Shown here in pieces: positions 6,882 to 6,992 of a stretch of 6,992 bases of DNA (its first letter is position 1; the number at the start of each line of letters is the position of its first letter). The translations under genes were made by a program, and so were the position numbers. This DNA is from Opitutia bacterium UBA977. GTDB lineage: Bacteria; Verrucomicrobiota; Verrucomicrobiia; Opitutales; Coraliomargaritaceae. The DNA is taken from the NCBI GenBank assembly GCA_002292345.1, contig DBBT01000092.1, positions 10,802 to 17,793 of the forward strand. The letters run 5' to 3'. A model generated the notes under the pieces. The model was not told the origin of the DNA and made no database searches. It was given only the letters and a program-made list of their open reading frames with translations.

Positions 6882-6992
6882 CTATTGTTCAGCTGCTTGA
6901 TCGACCGCTGCCTCCGTTAAGATTGTCGCGCAGGCGCGTAAGTAGCGAGACTCTAAGTCACTGAAGCTGTGCCGATCAAAGCTGGCCCGCAG
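6882..6992 (-). CDS. rnpA: Ribonuclease P protein component, C-terminal fragment
   Basis: Only the last 36 codons and the TAG stop (6882-6884) are visible; the rest lies beyond the right edge. The visible part, beginning LRASFDRHSFSDLESRYLRA, has the basic and amphipathic helical look of the RnpA C-terminus. The protein partners the M1 RNA in 5' maturation of tRNAs. The call depends mainly on position: rnpA directly precedes yidD and yidC in most bacteria, and the stop lies 1 base before the yidD ATG. The family's RNA-binding RNR motif would be outside the window, so it cannot be confirmed here. Confidence 0.8.
   Translation of the reverse strand: MRASFDRHSFSDLESRYLRACATILTEAAVDQAAEQ

Noticed and set aside
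6907..6920. GGAGG on the minus strand near the end of rnpA as a yidD ribosome binding site
   Set aside because: It lies about 30 bases before the yidD ATG, too far for a Shine-Dalgarno sequence, and is explained as rnpA coding sequence.

Overview
The window looks like chromosomal DNA of a member of the Verrucomicrobiota, most likely class Opitutae (Coraliomargarita or Puniceicoccus-like). This is inferred from three things: the occurrence of Ole-type genes in that group as I recall it, the style of the proteins, and a degenerate octamer repeat that I associate with these genomes. No rRNA or other decisive marker is present, so the placement is tentative. Base composition is near balanced by eye. 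Every supported gene lies on the minus strand and should be read from the right edge to the left.

Right part (6992 to 3869): the end of rnpA (RNase P protein), then yidD, yidC and yebC. The first three form the conserved bacterial cluster rnpA-yidD-yidC. It is tightly packed: 1 base between rnpA and yidD, and an 8-base overlap between yidD and yidC. It joins tRNA maturation with insertion of membrane proteins. YebC, a ribosome- and expression-associated protein, follows after 86 bases that contain a small array of degenerate 8-base repeats.

Middle (3796 to 3461): a small lipoprotein gene of unknown function, closed by a clear rho-independent terminator. This separates the housekeeping block from what follows.

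Left part (3418 to 1): an oleC-like acyl-AMP/beta-lactone synthetase gene and an oleD-like NAD(P)-dependent reductase gene, 12 bases apart. They should carry out the reductive and lactone-forming steps of long-chain olefin biosynthesis. The partner genes oleA (thiolase-fold condensing enzyme) and oleB (alpha/beta hydrolase) are not beside them. Downstream of oleD is the start of a membrane-anchored histidine kinase that runs off the left edge. Its phospho-acceptor box is excellent, but its ATP-binding motifs are badly degraded.

None of the starts in the window has a recognisable Shine-Dalgarno sequence at normal spacing. I found no mobile element, CRISPR array, tRNA or rRNA, and no gene-free stretch longer than about 90 bases. 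I do not see a wholly new multi-gene system. The points most worth following are the split ole locus, the probable pseudokinase or divergent kinase, the octamer array before yebC, and the unusual translation-initiation context.
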